A stretch of 64,000 bases of DNA from Ferruginibacter lapsinanis (GCF_020783315.1 NZ_CP086063.1:124001-188000), one strand, 5' to 3'; shown: positions 9,894 to 19,121, counted from the first letter of the stretch. Notes: generated by a model not told the origin, from the sequence alone. A program made the numbers and translations.

Positions 9894-10526
9894 ATGTTGA
9901 AAAAATTATTGTTGCTATTTGTTTTTTCCAGCATTTATATTACAGTTTTTTGCCAGCAAATCGCTGTCATTAAAAAAGAATTGGAAACTACACCGGACCC
10001 TATCGGTTATGTAAAATATAAATTGAAGAAAAAATTTAAGATCGACACTGTAACTGTTGTAACCACCACAAATTTTGTAGGTATCTCCGATAGCATTGCC
10101 TACAAAGGAAAACTGGGGAAAGTGTATGGCCCCTTTAAAAAAGGAAATTATCTTTTGAAAGTGCTGGCAAAATTGCCTAACACGTTTTATCATGTTAGTC
10201 ACATTGTTTTAGATACCAGCACCTTTAATGTAAAGTTCGCCAATAATTTAGCAGATACCATTATAGCTAAAATAAAAACAGGAAGAGCTGGTTTTGATAA
10301 CATGGCGCTTACATACAGCTCTGATCATGCCTCTTCTACAAAAGGTGGGGATCTGGGTTGGTTCATCAGAGGTATCATGCTGCCTCAGTTAGACGAAGCT
10401 ATTGCTGCACACAAAAAGGGAGATATTTTTAAAGTATGGACCGATGTGGGTTTACACATTGTCACCATAAAAGATAATCCCAAAAAAGATGATGGGTTTG
10501 CGTTGCTATTGAGAGTGTTGCTTTAA
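9894..10526 (+). CDS. Single-domain PpiC-type peptidyl-prolyl isomerase, exported
   Basis: The 210-residue protein has a signal peptide (MLKKLLLLFVFSSIYITVFC, cleavage near residue 20; a lipoprotein is possible because C is followed by QQ) and one parvulin domain from about residue 95: HVSHIVLD, then FDNMALTYSSDHASSTKGGD and LGWFIRGIMLPQLDEA. Parvulins catalyse cis-trans isomerisation of X-Pro bonds, here presumably in the periplasm. Unlike SurA or PrsA, it has only a short N-terminal region before the parvulin. It directly follows the DUF4954 gene (one base gap). Confidence 0.85.
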   Translation: MLKKLLLLFVFSSIYITVFCQQIAVIKKELETTPDPIGYVKYKLKKKFKIDTVTVVTTTNFVGISDSIAYKGKLGKVYGPFKKGNYLLKVLAKLPNTFYHVSHIVLDTSTFNVKFANNLADTIIAKIKTGRAGFDNMALTYSSDHASSTKGGDLGWFIRGIMLPQLDEAIAAHKKGDIFKVWTDVGLHIVTIKDNPKKDDGFALLLRVLL

Positions 10527-10566
10527 CTTTTTCTTTTTTCATAAAGATCCACTAAGTAGTAAAATT

Positions 10567-10646
10567 CAATGAGAGCATCTTTAATTTCAACATACTGCTA
10601 ACCGCCATTCTCCATGAATCTTTCAGTATTCTTTGTGCTCTCAATG
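10567..10646. repeat. Intergenic inverted repeat with degenerate roughly 10-base units
   Basis: An 11-base arm CAATGAGAGCA (10567-10577) pairs with TGCTCTCAATG (10636-10646), one mismatch; an inner pair ATACTG/CAGTAT supports a longer stem. From 10604 the sequence reads as degenerate units of about ten bases (ATTCTCCATG, AATCTTTCAGT, ATTCTTTGTG, CTCTCAATG). It occupies the convergent gap between the parvulin and the YdeI-like gene. Confidence 0.5.
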
Positions 10647-10649
10647 TCA

Positions 10650-11171
10650 TCAACCTAGAAGATCTTCTTTATCTTTCTTCTGTTTTCGGATCATTTCAGA
10701 ATAATTTAGTTTTTGCGATAATGCAGACACTGCCATTGCAATTCTCTTTGTTTTGGTTGCATCAGTTTTCGCTGTTTCTATCCACTTACTGAAATAATTT
10801 TGCATTGACCGGGTTTGGGTTTTGAAAAAAGTCAACGCATCCGGATCATCTTCCAGGCATTCCATAAATTCCTTATTCAATTCATACCCCTTTTTATCTT
10901 CGGTTAATTGAAGCGTTAACATTGCCCCCTTACGTTTACCGATTCCTTTCCTTAAGGCCGCATTTAAGGGTAAAATAAAGCTTCCATTTCCCATGGGCAA
11001 AACCGCTATTCCACTTATGGCAAAATCATCCAGTTTACCTTTTACTCTAAAGCCTTTTTTATCCCCGGAATGGATCGCAGTAGCAATATCAGCAGGAATG
11101 GACACGTATGTCCAGCCTGTCTTTTCACCTTGTTTTGCAAACTGCTGAATAGTAGTTGTAAATTTTACCAT
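10650..11171 (-). CDS. DUF1905 / YdeI-OmdA family protein
   Basis: A 173-residue cytosolic protein. The first 90 residues match DUF1905 (GWTYVSIPADIATAI, VKGKLDDFAISGIAVLPMGN, LRKGIGKRKGAMLTLQL), and the remainder matches the YdeI/OmpD-associated domain, with a short basic C-terminal tail. Function of these families is poorly known. It is divergent from aguB; the two -7 boxes lie back to back at 11203-11218. Confidence 0.82.
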   Translation of the reverse strand: MVKFTTTIQQFAKQGEKTGWTYVSIPADIATAIHSGDKKGFRVKGKLDDFAISGIAVLPMGNGSFILPLNAALRKGIGKRKGAMLTLQLTEDKKGYELNKEFMECLEDDPDALTFFKTQTRSMQNYFSKWIETAKTDATKTKRIAMAVSALSQKLNYSEMIRKQKKDKEDLLG

Positions 11172-11202
11172 AATGCCTGTACATTGATAATTTACCTAAA
11201 AA

Positions 11203-11210
11203 CAAAGCTA
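11203..11210 (-). promoter_or_regulatory. Candidate -7 box for the YdeI-like gene
   Basis: The minus strand reads TAGCTTTG, a perfect TAnnTTTG Bacteroidetes -7 element, 32 bases upstream of the ATG. No good -33 TTTG was found. It abuts the aguB -7 box. Confidence 0.5.
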
Positions 11211-11218
11211 TATCTTTG
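11211..11218 (+). promoter_or_regulatory. Candidate -7 box for aguB
   Basis: TATCTTTG is a perfect TAnnTTTG element. Transcription would begin about 11224, only a few bases before ATG 11231 or ATG 11237. The -33 element is not obvious. Together with the opposite box it forms the near-palindrome CAAAGCTATATCTTTG. Confidence 0.55.
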
Positions 11219-11230
11219 TCCTCTTAAAAA

Positions 11231-12112
11231 ATGAATATGGCAAAAGTAAATATTGCTTTGGTACAAATGAGTTGTGTTGCAAATAAACAAGCCAACCTGG
11301 ATAAAGCGATTAGTAAAGTAAGAGAAGCAGCAAAAAAAGGCGCACAAATTGTTTGCCTGCAGGAGTTATTTACCTCATTATATTTTTGTGATACAGAAGA
11401 TTATGAACATTTTAAATTAGCAGAATCTATTCCCGGCGCATCAACTGAAGCATTGAGTGCAGTAGCTGCTGAAACGGGAGTGGTGATCATTGCTTCGCTT
11501 TTTGAAAAAAGAACACAAGGATTATATCATAATACCACCGCAGTAATTGATGCTGATGGAAAATATTTAGGCAAGTATAGAAAAATGCACATTCCTGATG
11601 ATCCGGCTTTTTACGAAAAATTTTATTTCACTCCCGGTGATCTTGGCTACAAAATTTTTAAAACAAAATTTGCCACATTCGGTATTCTTATCTGCTGGGA
11701 TCAATGGTATCCGGAAGCTGCAAGAATTACCGCATTGATGGGTGCCGAAATTTTATTTTACCCCACTGCAATAGGTTGGGCAACATCGCAGGATGAAGCA
11801 ACCAATACGGAACAATACAATGCATGGCAAACCATCCAACGCAGTCATGCTGTTGCAAATGGTGTACATGTAGTAAGTGTGAACAGGGTTGGTTTTGAAC
11901 AGAATGGTGCGATGAAATTCTGGGGTGGATCATTTGTTTCCAATCCGTTTGGAACATTATTATACAAAGCATCTCACGAAGAAGAAGAAGTTGCCATCGT
12001 AGAAATCGATACAGCTAAAACTGATAGCTATCGTACGCATTGGCCCTTCTTGAGAGATAGAAGAATTGACAGTTATCAACCTATTACAAAAAGATTTATT
12101 GATGAGGATTAA
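11231..12112 (+). CDS. aguB: N-carbamoylputrescine amidase
   Basis: A nitrilase-superfamily hydrolase of 293 residues with the Glu-Lys-Cys triad in CLQELF (Glu45), YRKMHIPDD (Lys118) and ILICWDQWYPEAAR (Cys155). The DQWYPEAAR segment and the agmatine deiminase gene next door identify it as AguB, which hydrolyses N-carbamoylputrescine to putrescine, CO2 and ammonia. An alternative start at 11237 (MAKVNIALVQ) is equally plausible because the candidate promoter leaves a very short leader. A palindromic repeat arm begins right after the stop. Confidence 0.95.
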   Translation: MNMAKVNIALVQMSCVANKQANLDKAISKVREAAKKGAQIVCLQELFTSLYFCDTEDYEHFKLAESIPGASTEALSAVAAETGVVIIASLFEKRTQGLYHNTTAVIDADGKYLGKYRKMHIPDDPAFYEKFYFTPGDLGYKIFKTKFATFGILICWDQWYPEAARITALMGAEILFYPTAIGWATSQDEATNTEQYNAWQTIQRSHAVANGVHVVSVNRVGFEQNGAMKFWGGSFVSNPFGTLLYKASHEEEEVAIVEIDTAKTDSYRTHWPFLRDRRIDSYQPITKRFIDED

Positions 12113-12114
12113 TA

Positions 12115-12237
12115 CCCCCAGCCCCCTAAAAGGGGAACTTGGAAGAGTAAAATATCTTGAAATCCCTAAAGCTATACAGAATAATAAATGACTGACAATA
12201 AAAATAAACTTCATAACTCCCCTTTAGGGGTTTGGGG
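12115..12237. repeat. Palindromic repeat pair spanning the aguB-aguA junction
   Basis: A left arm at 12115-12142 (C-rich, core GCCCCCTAAAAGGGGAACTT) and a right arm at about 12213-12237 (core CCCCTTTAGGGGTTTGGGG) are imperfect reverse complements, about 70 bases apart. Each arm also contains its own small palindrome (CCCCT/AGGGG). The right arm lies inside aguA and encodes its residues 9-17. Such C/G-rich arms are out of character with the AT-rich surroundings. Confidence 0.7.
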
Positions 12238-13276
12238 TAAAACTCCAAAAGACTTAGGCTACTATTTCCCTGCTGAATTTGCACAGCATGAAGCCATGTG
12301 GTTAAGTTGGCCTCATAAAGAAGCTTCATGGCCGGGGAAAATAGATGAGATATATCCTTACTATTGTGAATTTATAAAAGAGGTAAGCAAAAGTGAGAAA
12401 GTACGTATCAATGTAAGCGATGAAGCAATGAAACAATTTGCGATCGGCCATTTACAAAAAGCATCAGCAAACCTTTCTAAAATTGAATTTTATTTTCATC
12501 CAACTAACGATGCCTGGTGCCGGGATCATGGGCCGGCATTTTTAATTAATCCTTCCGCTAAAGAAAAAAAAATAATTGTAGACTGGAATTACAATGCATG
12601 GGGAAATAAATATCCTCCTTTCGATCTGGATGATGTAGTACCTACATTGATCGGCAAACAATTTAATTTGCCTGTATACCATCCGGGTATTGTAATGGAA
12701 GGAGGTTCTGTAGAATTCAACGGTAAAGGGACGATACTTACATCAAAAGCCTGTTTATTAAATAAGAATCGTAACCCACATTTGAATCAGCAGCAAATAG
12801 AAAACTATTTGTATGATTATTATGGTACCGAACAAATTTTATGGGTGGATGAAGGCATTGTTGGTGATGATACCGATGGGCACATTGATGATACTGTACG
12901 TTTTGTAAATGAAGACACTGTGCTTACCGTTATTGAAACAGACAAACAGGATGAGAACTATGAGTTACTACAGGACAATTTACATCAACTTAAAAAAATG
13001 CGTTTGCTGAATGGCAAGCAATTAAATATTGCTGAGTTACCAATGCCTGATGCTGTTGTGTATGAAAACCAACGATTGCCTGCATCTTATGCTAATTTTT
13101 ATATTGCTAATCATGCAATCATTGTGCCTACATTCAGATGTAAAAAAGATGATGAAGCATTGCAGATCATACAATCTTGTTTTACTGATAGAAAGGTAGT
13201 AGGTATTGACTCTACAGAGATCATTTGGGGATTGGGAAGCTTTCATTGTTTGAGTCAGCAGGAACCATTGGTGTAA
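12188..13276 (+). CDS. aguA: Agmatine deiminase
   Basis: A 362-residue porphyromonas-type peptidyl-arginine-deiminase-fold enzyme. Family landmarks are FPAEFAQHEAMWLSWPH, DAWCRDHGPAFL, MEGGSVEFNGKGT, DDTDGHIDD and the catalytic Cys354 in GLGSFHCLSQQEP. It converts agmatine to N-carbamoylputrescine, the substrate of AguB just upstream, so the pair makes putrescine. The usual family N-terminus corresponds to about residue 19 here (TPKDLGYYFPAEF); the preceding residues, including NSPLGVWG, come from a palindromic repeat. No other upstream start exists that would leave the repeat out. Confidence 0.95.
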   Translation: MTDNKNKLHNSPLGVWGKTPKDLGYYFPAEFAQHEAMWLSWPHKEASWPGKIDEIYPYYCEFIKEVSKSEKVRINVSDEAMKQFAIGHLQKASANLSKIEFYFHPTNDAWCRDHGPAFLINPSAKEKKIIVDWNYNAWGNKYPPFDLDDVVPTLIGKQFNLPVYHPGIVMEGGSVEFNGKGTILTSKACLLNKNRNPHLNQQQIENYLYDYYGTEQILWVDEGIVGDDTDGHIDDTVRFVNEDTVLTVIETDKQDENYELLQDNLHQLKKMRLLNGKQLNIAELPMPDAVVYENQRLPASYANFYIANHAIIVPTFRCKKDDEALQIIQSCFTDRKVVGIDSTEIIWGLGSFHCLSQQEPLV

Positions 13277-13278
13277 TG

Positions 13279-13312
13279 TACGAATTACGAAAGTTGAGTT
13301 ACGAATTAAAAA
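13279..13312. repeat. TACGAATT-type short-period repeat
   Basis: Right after the aguA stop, units of the form TTACGAATTA recur (TACGAATTACGA, then GTTACGAATTA). The same word family is seen in gaps of the ribosomal operon. The rest of the 171-base gap to the next gene shows nothing recognisable. Confidence 0.5.
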
Positions 13313-13447
13313 CTTCTTTATAAAATGGTCTATAATGATGCCCATAGGTATAGAGATGAAGTGATTGCGACGCCACGCTGATGCTATGGAAAACCACAGT
13401 TGGTATTATTGATAATTCCTTAACGTTTCTATTTGTACTTTTAATAC

Positions 13448-14407
13448 ATGACAAGCTTTATGAAACCTCTAATTATACTTCTCTTTTCCATTATAACGAT
13501 TCAGGCATCTGCACAAAAAAAAGATTTTTCTGCAGTAGATAATTATGTAAAAACAGTAGGCCCATTGGATACTTTAAACATGGGTACTATCAGCTATGTG
13601 GTTACAAAAAAATTTCCGGATAACTTAGATAAGGTAAGGGCTATATTCGATTGGATCGCTTACAATATCAGTTTTGATTGCAAGGCTGCCAAAAGTAACA
13701 ACAATGATAAAATCAGTTCTGACGAGATTTTAAAATTGAGAAAGACAACTCCCGCTGGCTATGCTGCATTGTTTCAGGATATGTGTAGTGTGGTTAAAAT
13801 AAGGTGTCTTACGGTAGATGGTTATGTAAAAAATAATATTGAACAGATCGGAGAAAAACCGGATGAGTTTAACCATACCTGGGCGGTTGTACAATTAGGA
13901 CAAAGCCCGGAAACCTGGTTTTATGTAGATCCGGCCTGGGGAAGCGGATTTACAGACGATAAAATGTCTGTATTCACTAAAAGTTATAATGACTCATACT
14001 TTTTTGCCGATAAACCGGTTTTTAATTTTCAGCATTACCCCGATAATATAAACTGGCAATTAGGCCCGGGGACAAAAAGCCTGAAAGAATTTATCGGAAT
14101 GCCAATCACCAAAGCGGCTGCATACGATTTCGGATTGAGAAATTTTACTCCTGCAAATGGTTTTATCAAATCTAAATCAAGCAAGCCTGTACAGTTTACA
14201 CTAAAAATAGCAGATACTGCTACTGTTCAAATTGTCGCATTATTGATTGGTTCTGATAAAAAGAAGAAAACTAAAACTGTAGATTATACCTTTGCAGCAG
14301 GTACCTTATCGTTTAACTATAAGTTTGATGAAGAAGACTCTTACCCGGTTACTGTTTTAATTAATAATAAGCCTGTACTTACCTATTCCGCAGAAATCAC
14401 CGAATAA
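13448..14407 (+). CDS. Secreted transglutaminase-fold protein lacking the catalytic Cys
   Basis: A 319-residue protein with a signal peptide (MKPLIILLFSIITIQASAQ) and a transglutaminase-like core at about 50-180. VRAIFDWIAYNISFD, the His segment FNHTWAVV and the Asp segment YVDPAWGSGF are conserved, but the segment that normally reads G-V-C-x-G-Y-A is KTTPAGYAALFQDMC, so the nucleophilic Cys is replaced. A C-terminal region of about 100 residues is probably a beta domain. It is therefore probably a binding or structural member of the kyphoscoliosis-peptidase-like group (inference). Alternative start at 13460. Confidence 0.8.
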   Translation: MTSFMKPLIILLFSIITIQASAQKKDFSAVDNYVKTVGPLDTLNMGTISYVVTKKFPDNLDKVRAIFDWIAYNISFDCKAAKSNNNDKISSDEILKLRKTTPAGYAALFQDMCSVVKIRCLTVDGYVKNNIEQIGEKPDEFNHTWAVVQLGQSPETWFYVDPAWGSGFTDDKMSVFTKSYNDSYFFADKPVFNFQHYPDNINWQLGPGTKSLKEFIGMPITKAAAYDFGLRNFTPANGFIKSKSSKPVQFTLKIADTATVQIVALLIGSDKKKKTKTVDYTFAAGTLSFNYKFDEEDSYPVTVLINNKPVLTYSAEITE

Positions 14408-14411
14408 AAAA

Positions 14412-14433
14412 ATCCCCAATTTTCATTGGGGAT
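14412..14433. terminator. Bidirectional terminator between convergent genes
   Basis: ATCCCCAAT (14412-14420) and ATTGGGGAT (14425-14433) form a perfect 9-bp stem with a TTTC loop, flanked by A-rich sequence on the left and T-rich sequence on the right. It serves the transglutaminase-fold gene and the DsbA-fold gene. Confidence 0.85.
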
Positions 14434-14440
14434 CATTATT

Positions 14441-15010
14441 TTAAGCTCTTTGTTTAGCTGGTGCTTTTTTCTTTACTTTCTTCAATGAAGTTTCAATCGC
14501 TTTACTTAATTCATCGTAAGAAACTTTACCGGTAAATCTTTCACCGTTAATAAAGAAGGTTGGTACATCAGTAACACCTCTGTCTTTTCCTTCTCTGATA
14601 TCGCCTTGTACCTGCCAACCATAAGTTGCATTCACTAATTCATCCAGAAAGTGTTTGTTAACTACACCGGCTTCTTTACTATGTAATTTTAAACTTGTAG
14701 TACCTAAGTTTCTACGGTTTGCAAACAAAATATTGTGCATTTCCCAAAACTTCCCTGTTTGTGCAGTTGCTACTGCAGCCTCACCTGCTTTTAAAGCACG
14801 TTGGTGAATATTCGTCATAGGGAAATGACGAAAGTTAAAACGTATCTTGCCTTCATATTCTTCCAGCAATTGCTTTACAACTTCATTTGCCTTTGCACAT
14901 GCTTCACTTTCATATTCGCCAAATTCTTCTAATGTAACCGGTGCATTTTTATCACCAACAAAAACGTCTCTTGGTTCAATGATCTCTACTACTTCTTTCT
15001 TAAATGCCAT
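14441..15010 (-). CDS. Cytosolic DsbA/thioredoxin-fold protein with SxxC active site
   Basis: A 189-residue protein with the layout of DsbA-family (Thioredoxin_4) oxidoreductases: VFVGDKNAPVTLEEFGEY, an insert helical domain, and the cis-Pro loop GVTDVPTFFINGERFTG. The usual FECPYC active site reads YESEAC, so the first Cys is Ser35 and only Cys38 remains. There is no signal peptide, so it is probably cytosolic. A lysine-rich tail (KKVKKKAPAKQRA) ends the protein. Function uncertain: single-Cys members may act in reduction, glutathione-like chemistry or binding. Confidence 0.8.
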   Translation of the reverse strand: MAFKKEVVEIIEPRDVFVGDKNAPVTLEEFGEYESEACAKANEVVKQLLEEYEGKIRFNFRHFPMTNIHQRALKAGEAAVATAQTGKFWEMHNILFANRRNLGTTSLKLHSKEAGVVNKHFLDELVNATYGWQVQGDIREGKDRGVTDVPTFFINGERFTGKVSYDELSKAIETSLKKVKKKAPAKQRA

Positions 15011-15262
15011 AATTTTATCCTTTTTTTATATGTTTTTAGGTTAAAAACCTACTCTGTGTAATATCACATGACCTGTCAGTTCATCTTATAATGCAATGTA
15101 TTAAAATACAAAAAGCAAGCACAAATGGTTTAACAAGCGACGAAAGGTACTCTTTTTTGCCATTTATCAGTTACCAATAGTGGAATATTTCCTAACAACC
15201 ATCGTTAATATATTGATAATCAATCCATTAAAAATGTTGCCTTAAAATCCTTAACATTCCAT

Positions 15263-17899
15263 TTACACTGTTTTGGTCTTAGTTTGCTTTTTAGCCTCTT
15301 CATTAACCTCGTTTCTAAAGACTACTGTTCCGTCAAATACATCCACTAAAACAGGCTTTGTTTTGTCTATATCACCTGCCAAGATCCGCTTACTTAACTG
15401 GTTGATGATCTCTTTTTGGATCAACCTTTTTAGGGGCCTTGCACCAAATTGGGTATCGTATCCATTTTCTGCCAGGTAATCCAAGGTGTAATCACTAAAG
15501 GTTAACTGGATACCACTTTGAGCTACCAGTTTCCTTAATCCTTCTAATTGTATAGTGATGATACCTTTTATTTCTTTTTTCATTAAAGGTTGGAACATGA
15601 TAATCTCATCGATCCTGTTTAAAAATTCGGGACGAATTGTTTGACGAAGTAAATTGACTACCTCAGCTTTCGTACTTTCAACCACTTCATCTTTGTTCTT
15701 ATCAGTAATATTTTCAAAATTATCCTGAATGATCTGACTACCCATATTACTTGTCATAATGATAATGGTATTCTTGAAATTGACCACCCTGCCCTTATTA
15801 TCAGTCAACCGGCCATCATCTAATACTTGTAGCAAAACATTGTACACATCAGGATGAGCTTTTTCAATTTCATCTAACAACACCACACTATACGGTTTAC
15901 GTCTTACAGCTTCTGTTAATTGTCCGCCTTCATCATATCCAACATAGCCCGGAGGTGCACCAACTAATCTGCTAACAGAATGTTTTTCCTGGTATTCACT
16001 CATATCTATCCTCGTCATCATGCTGTCATCATCAAACAAATAATCGGCTAATGCTTTTGCCAACTCTGTTTTACCCACACCGGTTGTACCTAAGAAAATA
16101 AATGAGCCGATCGGTTTTTTAGGATCCTGCAAACCAGCTCTGCTTCTACGTATTGCATCACTTACCGCTTCTATCGCTTCGTCCTGACCTACCACTCTTT
16201 TATGCAATTCTTCTTCCAGATGCAATAATTTTTCTCTTTCACTCTGCATCATTTTCATCACGGGTATACCTGTTGCCTTCGCAACATTTTCTGCTATATC
16301 TTCTGCATCCACTTCTTCTTTCAACAAACGTTTTTCACTAATATCATCCAAGAGTTTAGTTTGCTCTTCGATGATCTTTTCCTGTAACTGTACCTTACCA
16401 TAGCGTATCTCAGCTACCTTACCATAATCACCTTCACGTTCAGCTTTTTCTGCAGCTGCTTTCAAATTTTCTATTTCTGCCTTGGCAGATTGCACCTTTT
16501 CAACCACTTCTTTTTCCTGTTGCCACTTAGCTTTAAATGTGTCACGCTGTACTGCAAGATTAGATATCTCTGTATTCAATTCTTTCAGCTTCGTTTCATC
16601 GCTTTCTCTTTTTATCGCTTCTCTTTCAATCTCCAATTGACGAATTTGTCTTTCTAATTTATCCAGTTCTTCGGGCATTGAATTCATCTCTAACCTGAGC
16701 TTAGCAGCACTTTCATCGATCAGGTCAATAGCTTTATCCGGTAAAAAACGATCAGTGATATATCGATGCGATAATTCTACTGCAGCAATAATTGCCTCGT
16801 CTTTTATCAAAACATGATGATAAGTTTCGTACCTGTCTTTCAATCCTCTTAAAATAGATACTGCATCTTCAACAGATGGTTCATCTATCAACACCTTTTG
16901 AAAACGACGTTCCAGCGCCTTGTCCTTTTCAAAGAATTTTTGATACTCACTTAATGTAGTTGCGCCTACAGCTCTTAGCTCTCCCCTTGCCAAAGCTGGC
17001 TTCAAAATATTTGCTGCATCCATGGCACCATCGCCCCCGCCTGCGCCTACCAGTGTATGTATCTCATCAATAAATAAAATGATCTCTCCATCGCTCGACG
17101 CTACTTCTTTCACAACAGATTTTAATCTTTCTTCAAACTCACCTTTGTATTTTGCCCCGGCGATCAATTGTCCCATATCTAACGCATAAATAACTTTCGA
17201 TCTTAAATTTTCGGGTACATCTCCATTTACTATACGCATGGCCAAACCTTCAGCTATGGCTGTTTTACCAACACCAGGCTCACCAACCAAGATGGGATTA
17301 TTTTTACTTCTACGGGATAAAATATGCAGAGTTCTGCGAATCTCTTCATCACGGCCAATTACAGGATCTAATTTTCCTGAACGTGCCATTTCATTCAAAT
17401 TCTTTGCATACTTATTCAATGCGTTAAATTGCGTTTCTTGTGTTTGGGAGGAAATGGTTGAACCTTTGCGAAGATCTTTAACAGCGGCTATCAATCCCTT
17501 TTCAGTAAGACCTGCATCTTTTAATAATTTTGCACTGTTATCATTCAGCTGTAACATAGCCAACAACAAATGTTCTACACTTACAAACTGATCTCCGAAA
17601 TTTTTCAGTGAAGAGGTCGCTTTTAATATTGCCGTATTCATATCACGGCTAACCGCCTGAGCAGGCTCTCCGCTTTGCACTTTAGGTAATTTATTAATGC
17701 TTTCGTCTAGTTTGGTTTCTACAAAATTTACGTTCACATTATTCTTCTTCAACAAGAATTCTATAGGAGAATCATCCTCACTTAACAATGCTTTGAGTAA
17801 GTGCTCCGTCTCAATGGTAGGATTAGCGTTATTATACGCCAACTGTTGAGCTTGAGCCACCGCCTCCTGTGCTTTAATGGTGAAATTATTAAGATTCAT
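15263..17899 (-). CDS. clpB: ATP-dependent disaggregase ClpB
   Basis: The 878-residue protein has the complete ClpB layout: N-terminal double Clp repeat (1-145), first AAA+ domain with Walker A GEPGVGKT (206-213), the long coiled-coil M-domain (about 400-520) that separates ClpB from ClpA/ClpC, and a second AAA+ domain with Walker A GTTGVGKT and the C-terminal small domain. It resolves aggregated proteins together with DnaK. A Lys-rich tail (KKQTKTKTV) ends it. The start matches the family N-terminus [13 protein letters not shown]. It is transcribed divergently from the serine hydrolase gene. Confidence 0.98.
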   Translation of the reverse strand: MNLNNFTIKAQEAVAQAQQLAYNNANPTIETEHLLKALLSEDDSPIEFLLKKNNVNVNFVETKLDESINKLPKVQSGEPAQAVSRDMNTAILKATSSLKNFGDQFVSVEHLLLAMLQLNDNSAKLLKDAGLTEKGLIAAVKDLRKGSTISSQTQETQFNALNKYAKNLNEMARSGKLDPVIGRDEEIRRTLHILSRRSKNNPILVGEPGVGKTAIAEGLAMRIVNGDVPENLRSKVIYALDMGQLIAGAKYKGEFEERLKSVVKEVASSDGEIILFIDEIHTLVGAGGGDGAMDAANILKPALARGELRAVGATTLSEYQKFFEKDKALERRFQKVLIDEPSVEDAVSILRGLKDRYETYHHVLIKDEAIIAAVELSHRYITDRFLPDKAIDLIDESAAKLRLEMNSMPEELDKLERQIRQLEIEREAIKRESDETKLKELNTEISNLAVQRDTFKAKWQQEKEVVEKVQSAKAEIENLKAAAEKAEREGDYGKVAEIRYGKVQLQEKIIEEQTKLLDDISEKRLLKEEVDAEDIAENVAKATGIPVMKMMQSEREKLLHLEEELHKRVVGQDEAIEAVSDAIRRSRAGLQDPKKPIGSFIFLGTTGVGKTELAKALADYLFDDDSMMTRIDMSEYQEKHSVSRLVGAPPGYVGYDEGGQLTEAVRRKPYSVVLLDEIEKAHPDVYNVLLQVLDDGRLTDNKGRVVNFKNTIIIMTSNMGSQIIQDNFENITDKNKDEVVESTKAEVVNLLRQTIRPEFLNRIDEIIMFQPLMKKEIKGIITIQLEGLRKLVAQSGIQLTFSDYTLDYLAENGYDTQFGARPLKRLIQKEIINQLSKRILAGDIDKTKPVLVDVFDGTVVFRNEVNEEAKKQTKTKTV

Positions 17900-17970
17900 A
17901 TAAGTTAATTTATGTTGTTAATTTTAAACCTGAGACGCAAATGGTAATCCAAAAAACAAATTCAGCAATT

Positions 17971-19086
17971 ATGACGTATAAGTTAAGCTCAATCTGCCGC
18001 AAATGCAGTATCATAGCTATTTTTCTGCTATTGTTGCAGGTTTCCCACGCTCAAAATTTCAATAAAGTAAATGATTGGTTAGTAGATAATTTGCAATCAC
18101 TTGGTGGCAGGGCTGTTTTGGTTATTTATAAAGATGGTAAAATAATATACAATCATGCAGAAAACAACATGAGCCGCAAACAAAAAATGATCGGGAAATT
18201 TATTGCTAAGAAAAAAGGGCTTGATAAAAATGAAGGTACCCAGGATTTCAACAGCACTACCCGTGAATTGATCGCCAGTAGCAGCAAATGGCTGACTGCT
18301 GCACTGGTAATGACATTTGTTGAAGAAGGCAACTTAAGCCTTGAGGATTCTGTTGGAAAATTTTTACCCGTAATGACAGCTAATGGCAAAGGAGGAATAA
18401 AGATCTGGCAATGCCTCAGTCATCTTACCGGTATAAAAGCTCCGCCATTGAAAGAAGGTGTTAAAGAGATAACCAGCGCTGCTTCTATGGATGATGCCAT
18501 AGAAAAAATTGCACAACTTCCTATGGAAGGTGAGCCCGGAAAAGCTTTTCATTACAGTAATGTAGGGTTACAGATTGCGGCTGCTGTTGTAGAAAAGATA
18601 AGTGGACTGGATTTTAAAACTGCATTTTCAGAGAGGATCGCTTATCGATGCAATATGTTGAACACTGATTGGGGAGATGGTAATGTACCCCTGGCAGCAG
18701 GAGGAGCAAGAAGTACAGCAGAAGATTATATTAAATTTTTAACAATGATATTAAATGAAGGCATCTATGATGATAACTTAATACTGTCAAAAAACAACAT
18801 TGTTGAAATGCAAAAGAACAGGGTACCTGCTGATGCTACCATTGCCTACTCGCCTGCAGAAGCCGGTAGCTGGGGGTATGGGTTTGGCGAATGGATAATG
18901 GATGGTGCAACAAGCGAAATAAGAAGTAATGCAGTTTCCAGCCCCGGATTGTTCGGAAGTTTCCCCTGGGTAGATAACAACAAAAAATATGCAGCCTTCT
19001 TAATGACCTTTAATATAAAGAGTAGGGGCAGAAATGAAAAATACAGAGAGCTGAAAAAATTAGTGGACGAAGAAATTGGCAATTAA
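17971..19086 (+). CDS. Exported serine hydrolase (beta-lactamase/class C-like)
   Basis: A serine hydrolase of the penicillin-binding-protein-like superfamily with a signal peptide (IIAIFLLLLQVSHAQ). The SxxK motif is in SSSKWLTAAL and the YxN motif is YSN in HYSNVGLQIAA; a GFGEW segment stands where the third motif is expected. Such proteins are often esterases or DD-peptidase-like enzymes rather than true beta-lactamases. The frame is open to ATG 17941, but that codon lies at the edge of the clpB promoter region; ATG 17971 gives a better signal peptide. Confidence 0.85.
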   Translation: MTYKLSSICRKCSIIAIFLLLLQVSHAQNFNKVNDWLVDNLQSLGGRAVLVIYKDGKIIYNHAENNMSRKQKMIGKFIAKKKGLDKNEGTQDFNSTTRELIASSSKWLTAALVMTFVEEGNLSLEDSVGKFLPVMTANGKGGIKIWQCLSHLTGIKAPPLKEGVKEITSAASMDDAIEKIAQLPMEGEPGKAFHYSNVGLQIAAAVVEKISGLDFKTAFSERIAYRCNMLNTDWGDGNVPLAAGGARSTAEDYIKFLTMILNEGIYDDNLILSKNNIVEMQKNRVPADATIAYSPAEAGSWGYGFGEWIMDGATSEIRSNAVSSPGLFGSFPWVDNNKKYAAFLMTFNIKSRGRNEKYRELKKLVDEEIGN

Positions 19087-19121
19087 TATCAATTCTCAAT
19101 TTATTATTTTATTTTTCCGGT

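Noticed and set aside
17941..17970. Serine hydrolase start at ATG 17941
   Set aside because: It adds ten residues before the signal peptide and lies next to the clpB promoter region.
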